Origin: an uncultured Eubacteriales bacterium
Lineage (GTDB): Bacteria > Bacillota > Clostridia > Oscillospirales > Acutalibacteraceae
Assembly (NCBI GenBank): GCA_934463035.1
Contig: CAKSIG010000002.1
Location: 235,294-299,293 of the forward strand
Length of the DNA: 64,000 nucleotides
Direction: 5' to 3'
Shown here: in pieces, positions 33,483 to 41,940 of the stretch
How the letters are laid out: each line of letters opens with the position of its first letter
How positions within the stretch are numbered: position 1 is the first letter of the stretch
Translations under genes and position numbers: made by a program
Notes under the pieces: generated by a model
Told to the model about the DNA's origin: nothing
Seen by the model: only the letters and a program-made list of their open reading frames with translations
Database searches by the model: none

Positions 33483-34355
33483 GTGGACCCATACCGTGAA
33501 TTTTCCGAGCGCGGCACACCCGATTTTCGGTTTGCCTGCTACAAGCACCGCCATCCGCTTGCGGGAACTATGATAAATATGCATTGGCACCCCGAAATTG
33601 AAATGCTTTATATGCGCCGCGGTGAGATCGAGGTTACGGCAGGCAACGAAAAACGCCGTCTTACAAACGGCGATATAATTTTTATAGAGCCTGACCGCCT
33701 GCATATGATAGTCCAGAAAACCCCCGAAATACAGTATGACGCCGCGGTATTTTCAACCTCGCTGATAGAGTTTTCCGATGAAAACTTTTTTCAGACGGAA
33801 ATAACCGCTCCGCTCAAAAGCGGCGAAGCGGAATTTTCGGGCGCAATCCCCTCGGGCAGCGAATTAAATTCAGAAATATCCTATATTGCAAGAAAAATGT
33901 TTGATTGCGATATAAATTCAAAGGCGGCTGTAATAGCCGATATGGTTTACATAATGTCGCGGTTGTACGGCGCAAAATACATCAAAAAAAGCTCTGCAAA
34001 GCCCGACAAACACTCCGCCTGCATAAAGACCTGCATAGAGTATATGCAAAAAAATTACCGCCGCAAAATAAGCCTTGAAGAGCTTGCGGACACGGCGCAT
34101 ATGTCTCCTAATTATTTTTGCCGATACTACAAACAATACGCGGGAATTACGCCGTTTGAACAGCTTAACGGCATACGCGTCAAAAATGCCGCCGCGCTTT
34201 TGGGCGATACCGATATGACCGTTGCCGACATTTCACGACGCTGCGGTTTTGAAAATGTGGGATATTTTATACGCAAGTTCCGCGCCGTCGTGGGCTGCAC
34301 CCCTGGGGAATACCGAAAAACCAAAGCCGCAAACGATAATACAATTGAAAATTGA
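33483..34355 (+). CDS. AraC-family regulator with cupin sensor domain
   Basis: 290-aa transcription regulator. The N-terminal cupin (about 15-130) has the sugar-sensor pattern INMHWHPEIEMLYMRRGEIEVTAGNEKRRLTNGDIIFIEPDRLHMI. The C-terminal tandem helix-turn-helix (about 190-280) has ISLEELADTAHMSPNYFCRYYKQYAGITPFEQLNGIRVKNAAALL and DISRRCGFENVGYFIRKFRAVVGCTPGEYRK. The start is GTG at 33483 with AAGAGGTGATAAC just upstream. No metabolic gene is directly downstream; a repeat region follows. It probably responds to a carbohydrate. Confidence 0.88.
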   Translation: MDPYREFSERGTPDFRFACYKHRHPLAGTMINMHWHPEIEMLYMRRGEIEVTAGNEKRRLTNGDIIFIEPDRLHMIVQKTPEIQYDAAVFSTSLIEFSDENFFQTEITAPLKSGEAEFSGAIPSGSELNSEISYIARKMFDCDINSKAAVIADMVYIMSRLYGAKYIKKSSAKPDKHSACIKTCIEYMQKNYRRKISLEELADTAHMSPNYFCRYYKQYAGITPFEQLNGIRVKNAAALLGDTDMTVADISRRCGFENVGYFIRKFRAVVGCTPGEYRKTKAANDNTIEN

Positions 34356-34690
34356 AAATTTATAATTGAAAATTAAAATAAATTAGAGTTTAGCAGTAAT
34401 AGAATTGAAAAAATTGCAGGCTCCCTCTGACGAGGGAGCTGTCAACGCAGTTGACTGAGGGAGAGAAAAAACCGTGTTTTTATGTGGAATTTGTCTCTCC
34501 CTCCGTCTTTTTGCTTACGCAAAAATCCACCTCCCTCGTCAGAGGGAGGCAGGTATATCAATCTTATTTTTCTTCGCTAAACACTAATTTTTTATCCCGT
34601 CAAACGGATATTTTAATTACGCATTACGCATTACGAACTATTATAGGTGTGAAACGCACGCTCGTCTAATTTCTACCATCTACCATCTAA
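34345..34690. repeat. Intergenic repeat region with inverted CTCCCTC element
   Basis: About 345 bp without genes. The first part (34345-34400) is the inverse of the AT-rich segment after the htrA terminator. From 34416 to 34465 runs a block starting GCAGGCTCCCTCTGACGAGG and ending TTGACTGAGGGAGAG. From 34495 to 34553 its inverted counterpart ends CCTCGTCAGAGGGAGGCAGG. The whole 138-bp unit can fold into one long hairpin with smaller CTCCCTC/GAGGGAG stems inside. Blocks like this are common dispersed repeats in gut Clostridia genomes. No function is visible. Confidence 0.7.
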
Positions 34691-34700
34691 TTTCTAATAT

Positions 34701-35825
34701 CTATTTCTGTTCTTCCTCGGCGGCCCGTTTTGCCTTTTCCTCGGCAGAATAATAGTTTTCCTCAAAAATAAAATCGTGAATATCTTTGCTTGCGTCTTCG
34801 AGATCGTATATGTAGTACCAAACGCCTTTTACCATACCGCCGCGGGAAGCAAAATTGTCGTTCGGAATACTGAGCTGCTCAAACTCCGGCGAACGAAGCA
34901 TAGCCCACATACCAAGCGAAATTATATTCGATGTTTTCATAGAGGTCTCACATTCCTCTATTATCATACTTGCGAGCTTAGGCAGTTTTACAGGATTAAT
35001 TTTCTTTACCTGTGCGAACATTGCCGTAAGCACTTCCTTTTGACGGTTGCCGCGCTGCACGTCGCCGTCGGTATGTCGAATACGCGCGTAGCAAACAGCC
35101 TGACCGCCTGAAAGAAGCTGAACACCGGGCGAAGCCACCGTATCGCATTTAATTCCCATTTCATTCAGCCACGGTATTATATTGACGTTCATTTCGTTCA
35201 TTTCTTTTTCGTCAATATCAACCGTAACTCCGCCGACATAATCAATTATTCTTGCGAACTCAAAAAAGTTTACCGTCACGTAATCGGTTATTTCAAGTCC
35301 GAAATTGGTGTTGAGCGTTTTTACCGCAAGCTGAGATTTGCCGTAGGCATAGGCGTGGGTCAGCTTGTCCTTAGAGTGACCGTCTATCTCAACATAGCTG
35401 TCGCGCGCTATTGAGGTCAGCTTTAACTTATTGTGCTTTTTATCGACCGTAAGTATAACGACAGCGTCGGAGCGCCCCGAATCGTTGTCCTCGTGCGTGT
35501 CTATACCGAGTAGGGCGATATTTTTATAGCCGTTGTAATTATCAGTGGCAATTCCAAGGTCGGACGTATCAAGCGGGGTGCGCTTTATTTTGTCTATCAC
35601 CTTGTAACCGTAGCCGTAAAACGCCGCGCCGCACACAAACAAAACGCATAAAAGCAAGGCTATGACCTTAACCGCCCTGTGCTTTTTCTTGGCTTTGCGT
35701 TTCTTCTTGGCGCTCCTTTTGCTGTTTGACGATATATCGGTATAAGACTGCGAGCTTATGTCCTCCATATCGCGCCGTGAGCTTCGGCTCATACTTATTA
35801 AATCAAAATCGTCGTTCCTGTTCAT
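34701..35825 (-). CDS. LytR-CpsA-Psr (LCP) family cell-wall ligase
   Basis: 374-aa membrane-anchored enzyme that transfers wall polymers such as teichoic acid or capsule from lipid carriers to peptidoglycan. The cytoplasmic N-terminus has many basic residues (KRSAKKKRKAKKKHR), then a membrane helix near 52-72. The extracellular LCP domain (about 95-290) shows NIALLGIDTHEDNDSGRSDAVVILTVD, SIARDSYVEIDGHSKDKLTHAYAYG and the arginines of ARIRHTDGDVQRGNRQKEVL. The C-terminal acidic-basic tail ends in AKRAAEEEQK. Single gene. Confidence 0.92.
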   Translation of the reverse strand: MNRNDDFDLISMSRSSRRDMEDISSQSYTDISSNSKRSAKKKRKAKKKHRAVKVIALLLCVLFVCGAAFYGYGYKVIDKIKRTPLDTSDLGIATDNYNGYKNIALLGIDTHEDNDSGRSDAVVILTVDKKHNKLKLTSIARDSYVEIDGHSKDKLTHAYAYGKSQLAVKTLNTNFGLEITDYVTVNFFEFARIIDYVGGVTVDIDEKEMNEMNVNIIPWLNEMGIKCDTVASPGVQLLSGGQAVCYARIRHTDGDVQRGNRQKEVLTAMFAQVKKINPVKLPKLASMIIEECETSMKTSNIISLGMWAMLRSPEFEQLSIPNDNFASRGGMVKGVWYYIYDLEDASKDIHDFIFEENYYSAEEKAKRAAEEEQK

Positions 35826-35960
35826 AATCCACCTTCTAAATCAGTGACCCCATTATACTCCGTTTTATTAGATAAGTAAAGAAACGAAAAGATTACAAAG
35901 TCCTTTCTTTCGGACGGAAAGTGTTATATAATATAACCACATTTGATAGGAGGGGATTTT

Positions 35961-36515
35961 ATGTTGGAAATTCGCAATGCAAATCTTGAAGACGCCGAGC
36001 GCATTTTGGAAATATACGGCTACTATGTCGAAAATACGGCTATAACGTTTGAATATACCACCCCCGCTATTGAGGAATTTCGCGAGCGAATGAAAAATAC
36101 GATGGAACGGTATCCGTATTTGGTTGCAACCGAGAACGGCGAAATAAAGGGCTACGCTTATGCTCACGCCTTTGTGGGCAGGGCGGCATACGATTGGTCC
36201 TGCGAAACAACAATTTATGTTGACAAGGACGCGCGAAAACAAGGCTTGGGAAAAATGCTGTATGAAACGCTTGAAAACGCTCTTTTAAAAATGGGGATAG
36301 TTAATATGTACGCGTGCATAGCGTATCCCGATAAAAACGACAAATATCTGACAAAAAACAGCGCCGAATTTCACAAGCACCTCGGCTTTACCGTTGCGGG
36401 CAAGTTTAACAAGTGCGGATATAAATTCGGACGCTGGTACAATATGATATGGGCAGAAAAAATTATAGGCGAACATAAAAGTATCCCTAATCCCGTCACC
36501 AAATTTACGAAATAA
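35961..36515 (+). CDS. GNAT acetyltransferase, phosphinothricin acetyltransferase-like
   Basis: 184-aa N-acetyltransferase from ATG 35961, which follows AGGAGGGG at 8 bases. The pattern LEIRNANLEDAERILEIYGYYVENTAITFEYTTPAIEEFRERM is typical of the PAT/Bar-like group (YwnH). The acetyl-CoA loop is DARKQGLGKMLYETLENALLKMG, and HKHLGFTVAGKFNKCGYKFGRWYNMIWAEK ends the fold. Members acetylate methionine sulfone, phosphinothricin or similar amines; the natural substrate is unknown. It is convergent with purA, 8 bp apart. Confidence 0.85.
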   Translation: MLEIRNANLEDAERILEIYGYYVENTAITFEYTTPAIEEFRERMKNTMERYPYLVATENGEIKGYAYAHAFVGRAAYDWSCETTIYVDKDARKQGLGKMLYETLENALLKMGIVNMYACIAYPDKNDKYLTKNSAEFHKHLGFTVAGKFNKCGYKFGRWYNMIWAEKIIGEHKSIPNPVTKFTK

Positions 36516-36523
36516 ACTTATTT

Positions 36524-37795
36524 TTACCTGATAATTATCTGATCTCTTTCTGCTCCGACCGAGATATAATTCACCGTGCAGCCGACTAGTTTTTCGATAT
36601 ACTCAACATATTTTTGGGCATTTTTCGGCAGTTCGTCATAACTGCGGCAATGGGAAATATCTTGCTTCCAGCCGTCTAAGTATTCATAAATCGGTTTTGC
36701 TTCATCAAGCACATCGCCGAACGGAAAATCATAAATTCTCTTTCCTTCGACTTCGTAAGCCACGCAAACGGGAATCTTATCGAGATACGAAAGCACGTCG
36801 AGCTTTGTCAGGGCAATCTTGTCGGCGCCCTGAACCCTAACGCCGTAACGCGAGGCGACGACATCAAAACCGCCCACACGTCTCGGCCGTCCCGTTGCCG
36901 CACCGTATTCATTCCCTGATTTTCTGAGGGCTTCACCCTCCTCGCCGAACAGTTCGCAGGTAAAAGGTCCTTCGCCGACGCAGGTTGAATAGGCTTTCAT
37001 AATTCCTATCACACCGTCAAGTTTTTCACCGGGAATACCTGCGCCTATGGGGGCGTAGGCGGCAAGGCTGTTTGAAGACGAGGTATACGGATAAATGCCC
37101 ATATCAATATCCCGCAGGGCGCCCAACTGCGCTTCAAATAAAATTCGCTTCTTGGCGGAAACGGCGTCGCTCAAATACTTTGAAGTATTGCAGATGAACG
37201 GTTTAAGCGATTCGCCGTAGGTATAAAGCCAATTCATTACCGACTGCGTTTCTATTTTCGGCTTACCGTAACCGCCGACAATCATAAGGTTTTTCCATTC
37301 CACTATGTCCGCAATATGTTGGCGAATGGAATCAAGCCGTTTAAGGTCGCCCATACGGATTGTTTTTTTCATATATTTATCGGAATAAACGGGACCTATA
37401 CCGCGCCGTGTTGAGCCGAATTTGTTTTCGGCGAGCCTGTCTTCTTCAAGACAGTCCTGCAAACGGTGGTACGGCATACAGACGGTGGCTTTGTCGCTGA
37501 TCTTCAAGTTTTCGGGAGTAATGTTAATGCCCGCCGCCTGCAAGGCGGCTATTTCTTTTACCAAATGCTCAATATCTATGACTGTACCGCCTCCGAGTAC
37601 GTTCACCGTGCCGTCCTGCAAAATACCGCTCGGCAACAAATTCAGCACAAATCTGCCCTTTTCGTTAACGACCGTATGACCCGCGTTGTTTCCGCCCTGA
37701 TAACGGCAAACAATATCAAAATTTCGGCAGAGCAAATCAACCATTCTGCCTTTTCCCTCATCGCCCCAATTAATTCCTACAACTGCTGATAACAT
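36524..37795 (-). CDS. purA: Adenylosuccinate synthetase
   Basis: Joins IMP and aspartate with GTP to form adenylosuccinate in AMP synthesis. 423 aa, normal length. It begins SAVVGINWGDEGKGRMVDLL with the GTP P-loop and catalytic Asp, followed by YQGGNNAGHTV with the catalytic His. GSTRRGIGPVYSDK, ATGRPRRVGGFD and KLDVLSYLDKIPVC complete the signature set. I chose ATG 37795, with GAGGTG 6 bases before it. The upstream TTG at 37804 lacks spacing. It lies 15 bp after the DUF1275 gene and may share a transcript. Confidence 0.95.
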   Translation of the reverse strand: MLSAVVGINWGDEGKGRMVDLLCRNFDIVCRYQGGNNAGHTVVNEKGRFVLNLLPSGILQDGTVNVLGGGTVIDIEHLVKEIAALQAAGINITPENLKISDKATVCMPYHRLQDCLEEDRLAENKFGSTRRGIGPVYSDKYMKKTIRMGDLKRLDSIRQHIADIVEWKNLMIVGGYGKPKIETQSVMNWLYTYGESLKPFICNTSKYLSDAVSAKKRILFEAQLGALRDIDMGIYPYTSSSNSLAAYAPIGAGIPGEKLDGVIGIMKAYSTCVGEGPFTCELFGEEGEALRKSGNEYGAATGRPRRVGGFDVVASRYGVRVQGADKIALTKLDVLSYLDKIPVCVAYEVEGKRIYDFPFGDVLDEAKPIYEYLDGWKQDISHCRSYDELPKNAQKYVEYIEKLVGCTVNYISVGAERDQIIIR

Positions 37796-37810
37796 AAACA
37801 ACACCTCGTT

Positions 37811-38482
37811 TTATTTTTCGGGTACAAACATCATAACAAAGCTGACTGATAATAAAATGCAGCACAGCCAAATTGCTTTATAGCCTAACGCAAGCGTTAA
37901 AATGCTGCCGAAGCCTGCGCCTAAGCCAAAAACCAAAATCACGCCGAAATAAGTTAGCGCTTTCCGCAGGATCTCCTTGTCGCGCACTCGAAAATATACG
38001 CACAGCGCCTCTGTTCCCGACCTCAGATTTCCTATACACATTGTGCTGGCATAGGCGTGTCCGCGGACCTTATGGAAGGTTTGCACCTGCATAGCGCAGA
38101 CAAACGATACCAATGCGTTTGCAATCGGCTCGGCGGTGTTCGGCAAAAATCCGACGGCAAAGAGCAAAACCGTCTCGCAAAGAAGAATTATCTGCCGCCA
38201 ATGGATTTTTTCGCAGTTTTTAAGGCGTATATGTATACATTCCGCTGCCGCCGTACCGATAAGAAAAGAAATTACAGGAACAAGATATTTCAGTCCCGCC
38301 TGCCATTCACCGCGAAACAGCGCCGTACTCAGAAGAACGATGTTTCCTGTCTGCGCGTTTGCAAAAACTCCGCCGCGGCAGGTATATGTGTAAGCGTCCT
38401 GAAAGCCGCCTGACAGAATAATAAATATAGCCGCACGAAAGCTGTCTGACATTTGTCCGTGAAACGGTTTAACGTTCTTCAT
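37811..38482 (-). CDS. DUF1275/YoaK-family membrane protein
   Basis: 223-aa integral membrane protein with about six helices. Family features are GGFQDAYTYTCRGGVFANAQTGNIVLLSTALFRGEW at about 30-66, where the GG-D-A/QTGN motif sits, and VCAMQVQTFHKVRGHAYASTMCIGNLRSGTEAL near 130-160. The function of the family is unknown. It lies between the aminotransferase and purA, read in the same direction. Nothing suggests a regulator. Confidence 0.8.
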   Translation of the reverse strand: MKNVKPFHGQMSDSFRAAIFIILSGGFQDAYTYTCRGGVFANAQTGNIVLLSTALFRGEWQAGLKYLVPVISFLIGTAAAECIHIRLKNCEKIHWRQIILLCETVLLFAVGFLPNTAEPIANALVSFVCAMQVQTFHKVRGHAYASTMCIGNLRSGTEALCVYFRVRDKEILRKALTYFGVILVFGLGAGFGSILTLALGYKAIWLCCILLSVSFVMMFVPEK

Positions 38483-38555
38483 AACGCTTCCTCTTTTCCG
38501 AAAAAGCGGCTGCGGCGCAATACGGTCTTTGCATTTTTCAAAACCGATACCATTT

Positions 38556-39836
38556 TTATGACCTTGCTTTCATAATTGTTTTTATGCTGACAAGTTTGGT
38601 GCAAAGGCACAGAACTCTGATAGCCTCGGTAATTTCATAAACGCAGGCGAAGGACGGGGCAAGCCGTATGTTGCGATCCTGCGGATCATATCCGTGCGGA
38701 TATGTCGACCCTGCGGGGGTGAACTTGACTCCGTATTCCGCACACATCTGAACAACCGCCTCGGCACAGCCTGGCAATGTATTAAAGGAAAGAAAATATC
38801 CTCCCTTTGGGGTCGTCCAATCAGCGATACCCGTGCCGCCAAGCTCTTTTTCAAGCGTTTTATACACCGCGTCAAATTTGAGCTTTAAAATATCCGCGTG
38901 CTTTTTCATATGCGATTTGAGTCCCGCGCTGCCTTTAAAAAAGCGCGCGTGTTGCAGCTGATTCAGTTTATCAGGACCTATGGTGGCAAAATGCATAAAC
39001 GAGCGAATATCTATGAGATTGGCGGGACTTGCCGCCACGGCGGAAATTCCCGAACCGGGGAAAGTAACCTTGCTTGTTGAGCAGAACTCATAGACAAGAT
39101 CCGCGTTCCCTGCTTTTTCACATTCCTCGATTATATCGGGAATCTCGGCGCATTTTCCGTCAAAGCAATGTATGCAATAGGCGTTGTCCCAAAAGATACG
39201 GAAATCCTCCGCCGCGGGTTTTAACCGCGCGAAACGGCGAACGACCTCGTCGCTGAACACAATACCCGTAGGATTTTGGTATTTAGGCACGCACCAAATA
39301 CCCTTAACGCTTGGGTCCTTTATAAGCTCCTCTACCCTTTCCATATCAGGCCCGTCATCATTCATCTCAACGGGGATAAGCTCAAAGCCAAAATGCTCTG
39401 TAATAGCGAAATGACGGTCATATCCCGGAACGGGGCACAAAAATTTGCGGTTCTTTATTTCCTGCCACGGCGTACCGCCGCAGATTCCGTCCGTCATACC
39501 GTGGCTTACCAGCTGATACATCAGCGTTAAACTGCTGTTTCCGCCCACAAGCGTGTGCATTACGTGTGTTCCCATCATATGTGCAAGCAAGCGACGCGCT
39601 TCGGGTATACCGTCGGGCGCGCCGTAATTTCGGCAATCTATTCCGTTTTCGCTGTCCAAAATACTGCGGTGATCAAGCACGTCCAGCATCGGCAGAGAAA
39701 TCGAAAGCTGTTCCGGCGAGGGTTTTCCGCGGGAAAGGTCAAGGGAAAGCCCGTTTTCAGCAATTTCTTCAAGCCTTTTTTCACACTTTTCTTTTTCTGA
39801 TAACAGTAAAGACACATCTGCCTCGCAAAAGTTCAT
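38556..39836 (-). CDS. Type Ic aspartate aminotransferase-like enzyme (PLP)
   Basis: 426-aa fold-type I aminotransferase of the PF12897 group. It has SLDLSRGKPSPEQLSIS at the N-terminus, the NYGAPDGIPEARRLLA motif, and GNSSLTLMYQLVSHG near the cofactor phosphate. PKYQNPTGIVFS with DNAYCIHCFDG holds the Asp that contacts the pyridine nitrogen, and CSTSKVTFPGSGISAVA holds the Schiff-base Lys. The end FTPAGSTYPHGYDPQDRNIRLAPSF binds the carboxylate. It likely makes aspartate or alanine. A LysR regulator is divergent, 119 bp away, and probably controls it. Confidence 0.85.
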   Translation of the reverse strand: MNFCEADVSLLLSEKEKCEKRLEEIAENGLSLDLSRGKPSPEQLSISLPMLDVLDHRSILDSENGIDCRNYGAPDGIPEARRLLAHMMGTHVMHTLVGGNSSLTLMYQLVSHGMTDGICGGTPWQEIKNRKFLCPVPGYDRHFAITEHFGFELIPVEMNDDGPDMERVEELIKDPSVKGIWCVPKYQNPTGIVFSDEVVRRFARLKPAAEDFRIFWDNAYCIHCFDGKCAEIPDIIEECEKAGNADLVYEFCSTSKVTFPGSGISAVAASPANLIDIRSFMHFATIGPDKLNQLQHARFFKGSAGLKSHMKKHADILKLKFDAVYKTLEKELGGTGIADWTTPKGGYFLSFNTLPGCAEAVVQMCAEYGVKFTPAGSTYPHGYDPQDRNIRLAPSFACVYEITEAIRVLCLCTKLVSIKTIMKARS

Positions 39837-39955
39837 CGTACCACTCCTTGACTTTCAATGACGGGTATATTATAATTCAGATTGATATATATGTAAAATG
39901 TATGTTAGATATATTTATAATATCTTTATGACATAGATAAAGTGAGGCAACGCAA

Positions 39956-40843
39956 ATGTATATAAGCTATGATTACTACCGTATCTTCTATTATGTTGCA
40001 AAATACAAAAACGTATCGCAGGCGGCAAAGCTCCTTTTAAACAATCAGCCGAATATGACGCGCACTATTAAAAAATTAGAAGCCGAGCTGGGCTGCCCGC
40101 TGTTTTTGCGCTCCAAAAAAGGAATGCAGCTGACGCCTGAGGGCGAAAGGCTGTACGAGCATATCCGCATTGCCATTGAACATATCGACGCGGGAGAATC
40201 GGAGCTTACGGAAAGCCGCAATCTTCAAAGCGGAACGGTGTATATCGCGGCAAGCGAGGTAGCGTTGCGCTGTCTTCTTCTGCCGATACTGAAAAAATAC
40301 CGTATTTTATATCCGGGTATTCATATCCGTATCAGCAATCACTCCACACCGCAGGCGATCGGCGCGCTGAAAGACGGCTCGGCGGACATTGCCGTCGTCA
40401 CCACCCCCACCGTACATACGGCGTCGCTCTTGGAAACACCCGTCAAGCCGATTACCGAAGTTGCCGTATGCTCGCCGTATTTCAAGGACCTTGCGGGCAG
40501 GCGCGTATCTCTTTCGGAATTAACGGATTTTCCGCTTATCTCACTCGGCAAGGACACCAAATCTTTTGAATTTTATTCGGCGCTGTTTTCTGCGCACGGA
40601 TTATCTTACAAGCCCGATATAGAGGCATTCACAGCGGATCAGATACTGCCTATGGTTCAAGCCGACCTCGGCATAGGCTTTGTCCCCGAGGAGTTTTTGA
40701 AAGATGTCGGCGGAATTTGCACAATAAACCTTAAAGAACAGATTCCGAAACGGAATATTGTAATAATAAAAAGAAAAGAACAGCCGCTTAGCGTGGCTGC
40801 CAAAGAGCTTGAACGTATGATTTTGGAATGTAGGGGCTTGTGA
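39956..40843 (+). CDS. LysR-family transcription regulator
   Basis: 295-aa regulator. The N-terminal helix-turn-helix (about 5-65) reads YYRIFYYVAKYKNVSQAAKLLLNNQPNMTRTIKKLEAELGCPLFLRSKKGMQLTPEGERL. The inducer domain (about 90-290) has GTVYIAASEVALRCLLLPILKKYRILYPGIHIRISN and KDGSADIAVVTTP. The ORF starts ATG at 39956 after GTGAGG. It is transcribed away from the aminotransferase gene with an AT-rich 119-bp space between, the usual arrangement for a LysR protein and its target. Confidence 0.9.
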   Translation: MYISYDYYRIFYYVAKYKNVSQAAKLLLNNQPNMTRTIKKLEAELGCPLFLRSKKGMQLTPEGERLYEHIRIAIEHIDAGESELTESRNLQSGTVYIAASEVALRCLLLPILKKYRILYPGIHIRISNHSTPQAIGALKDGSADIAVVTTPTVHTASLLETPVKPITEVAVCSPYFKDLAGRRVSLSELTDFPLISLGKDTKSFEFYSALFSAHGLSYKPDIEAFTADQILPMVQADLGIGFVPEEFLKDVGGICTINLKEQIPKRNIVIIKRKEQPLSVAAKELERMILECRGL

Positions 40844-40909
40844 TTATCGGAAAACCGAATTATAGCTCTGAACAAATTAGAATTGGGCGCCCGCCTTATA
40901 TCCAAAGCA

Positions 40910-41185
40910 TAGGCAAGCGGTAATAAATCCGAACCCGTTTTACGTGAGCAGATTTTCCGCATTGCATTGTTAAAATACTCGTTAATCCGAAAGGATTAAC
41001 TGCGTTTTGTGTCTCGCCCTGCAAAAAATCTGCTACACGTAAAATCTACGACCTAAAACGAGCGTATTTTAGAGTGGATTTTTATGCGGAGGAGGCAGCA
41101 AGGCTGTCGCCTTGCAACGACGACAAGTGAAAATACGCCGAAAAGACGCCGTTTTAGGCGGATTCGGATTATTACCGCTTGCCTA
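40910..41185. mobile_element. MITE-like element A, copy 2 (276 bp)
   Basis: Same length, TA ends and inverted termini (TAGGCAAGCGGTAATAAATC; other strand TAGGCAAGCGGTAATAATCC) as copy 1 at 7975-8250, about 98% identical by eye. Internal features shared by both are GGAGGAGGCAGCAAGGCTGT and TAAAATCTACGACCTAAAA. It is directly joined to a partial element B on the right. Confidence 0.8.
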
Positions 41186-41322
41186 ACCTACCGAAACTGA
41201 AAATTTTGTTATAAGACGAAGCCGACTAAACGCAGGAATACTTCCGTATTTCAAGTTTTGAGGCAATGTATTATGCAAAATTTTGTTTCGTAGGCGTGAC
41301 AGGTTCGAGTCCTGTCACACTA
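41184..41322. mobile_element. MITE-like element B, right half (139 bp)
   Basis: Matches positions 1294-1432 over its whole length. It starts TAACCTACCGAAACTG and ends with the self-complementary TGACAGG-TTCGAGT-CCTGTCA hairpin and CACACTA. The left half of element B is missing here, and element A abuts instead. The hairpin resembles a tRNA T-arm. The last TA joins the AGGAG ribosome site of the downstream acetyltransferase gene. Confidence 0.7.
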
Positions 41323-41336
41323 AGGAGATGACGTTT

Positions 41337-41810
41337 TTGAAAATCGAAACATACAGCGGAAAGTATGATGAACAAATCGTATCCCTCATTTTAAACATTC
41401 AAAATAATGAGGCGAAAATCGGCCTGCCGCTCCGAGAGCAGCCCGACCTGCTTGATATTTACCGCAGTTACCAAAAGGACGGCGGAGAGTTTTGGATTGC
41501 CTTGTCTGATGATACGGTAATCGGAACCATCGGTCTGATGATGAGGGAAAAGCATTGCGCCGTTTTAAAAAAGTTCTTTGTTAAAAAGGAATTTCGCTCG
41601 CAAAAAGTAGGGTCGGCTTTGTATAGTGAACTTTTGAGATTCGCTAACAACGCGGGAGTTCGGCAGATTGTGCTGGATACGCCGTCCGTCGCCCGCGTAT
41701 CTCATAAATTCTATGAAAAGGTCGGCTTTTGCAGAATAGAACCGTCGGATTTGCCCGTACCGTATTTATATCCCGATAGAAACAGCATACTCTATTTGTT
41801 AAAACTATAA
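41337..41810 (+). CDS. GNAT acetyltransferase
   Basis: 157-aa N-acetyltransferase. The order LIFNIQNNEAKIGLPLREQPDLLDIYRSY, EFWIALSDDTVIGTIGLM, KKFFVKKEFRSQKVGSALYSELLRFANNAG (acetyl-CoA loop) and SHKFYEKVGFCRI is the full GNAT fold. TTG at 41337 is favoured as start because AAGGAG lies 9 bases upstream; ATG at 41328 directly touches AAGGAG. The frame extends further upstream only because the MITE end is open. Its substrate is unknown. The leader lies in the element B remnant, so its promoter may come from it. Confidence 0.8.
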   Translation: MKIETYSGKYDEQIVSLILNIQNNEAKIGLPLREQPDLLDIYRSYQKDGGEFWIALSDDTVIGTIGLMMREKHCAVLKKFFVKKEFRSQKVGSALYSELLRFANNAGVRQIVLDTPSVARVSHKFYEKVGFCRIEPSDLPVPYLYPDRNSILYLLKL

Positions 41811-41884
41811 ATTCCGATTTTTCAGCCCAACGGCACCGCGATATTCTACCAGAAAAAAGATAAATAAACGAGATAGGACAGACA

Positions 41885-41924
41885 TAACACCGGCCGCCGC
41901 GGAAAACCGCGGCGGCCGGTGTTA
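41885..41924. terminator. Strong hairpin between convergent GNAT and aldo-keto reductase genes
   Basis: TAACACCGGCCGCCGCGG pairs perfectly with its complement around an AAAA loop, an 18-bp stem. It can end transcription from both sides. Confidence 0.8.
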
Positions 41925-41940
41925 CAATAAATCTGCTTTA

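Noticed and set aside
41292..41319. Possible tRNA gene because of a perfect T-arm
   Set aside because: No acceptor, D-arm or anticodon arm can be built around it, and the same segment is the end of a dispersed element with a changed loop at 1403-1430.
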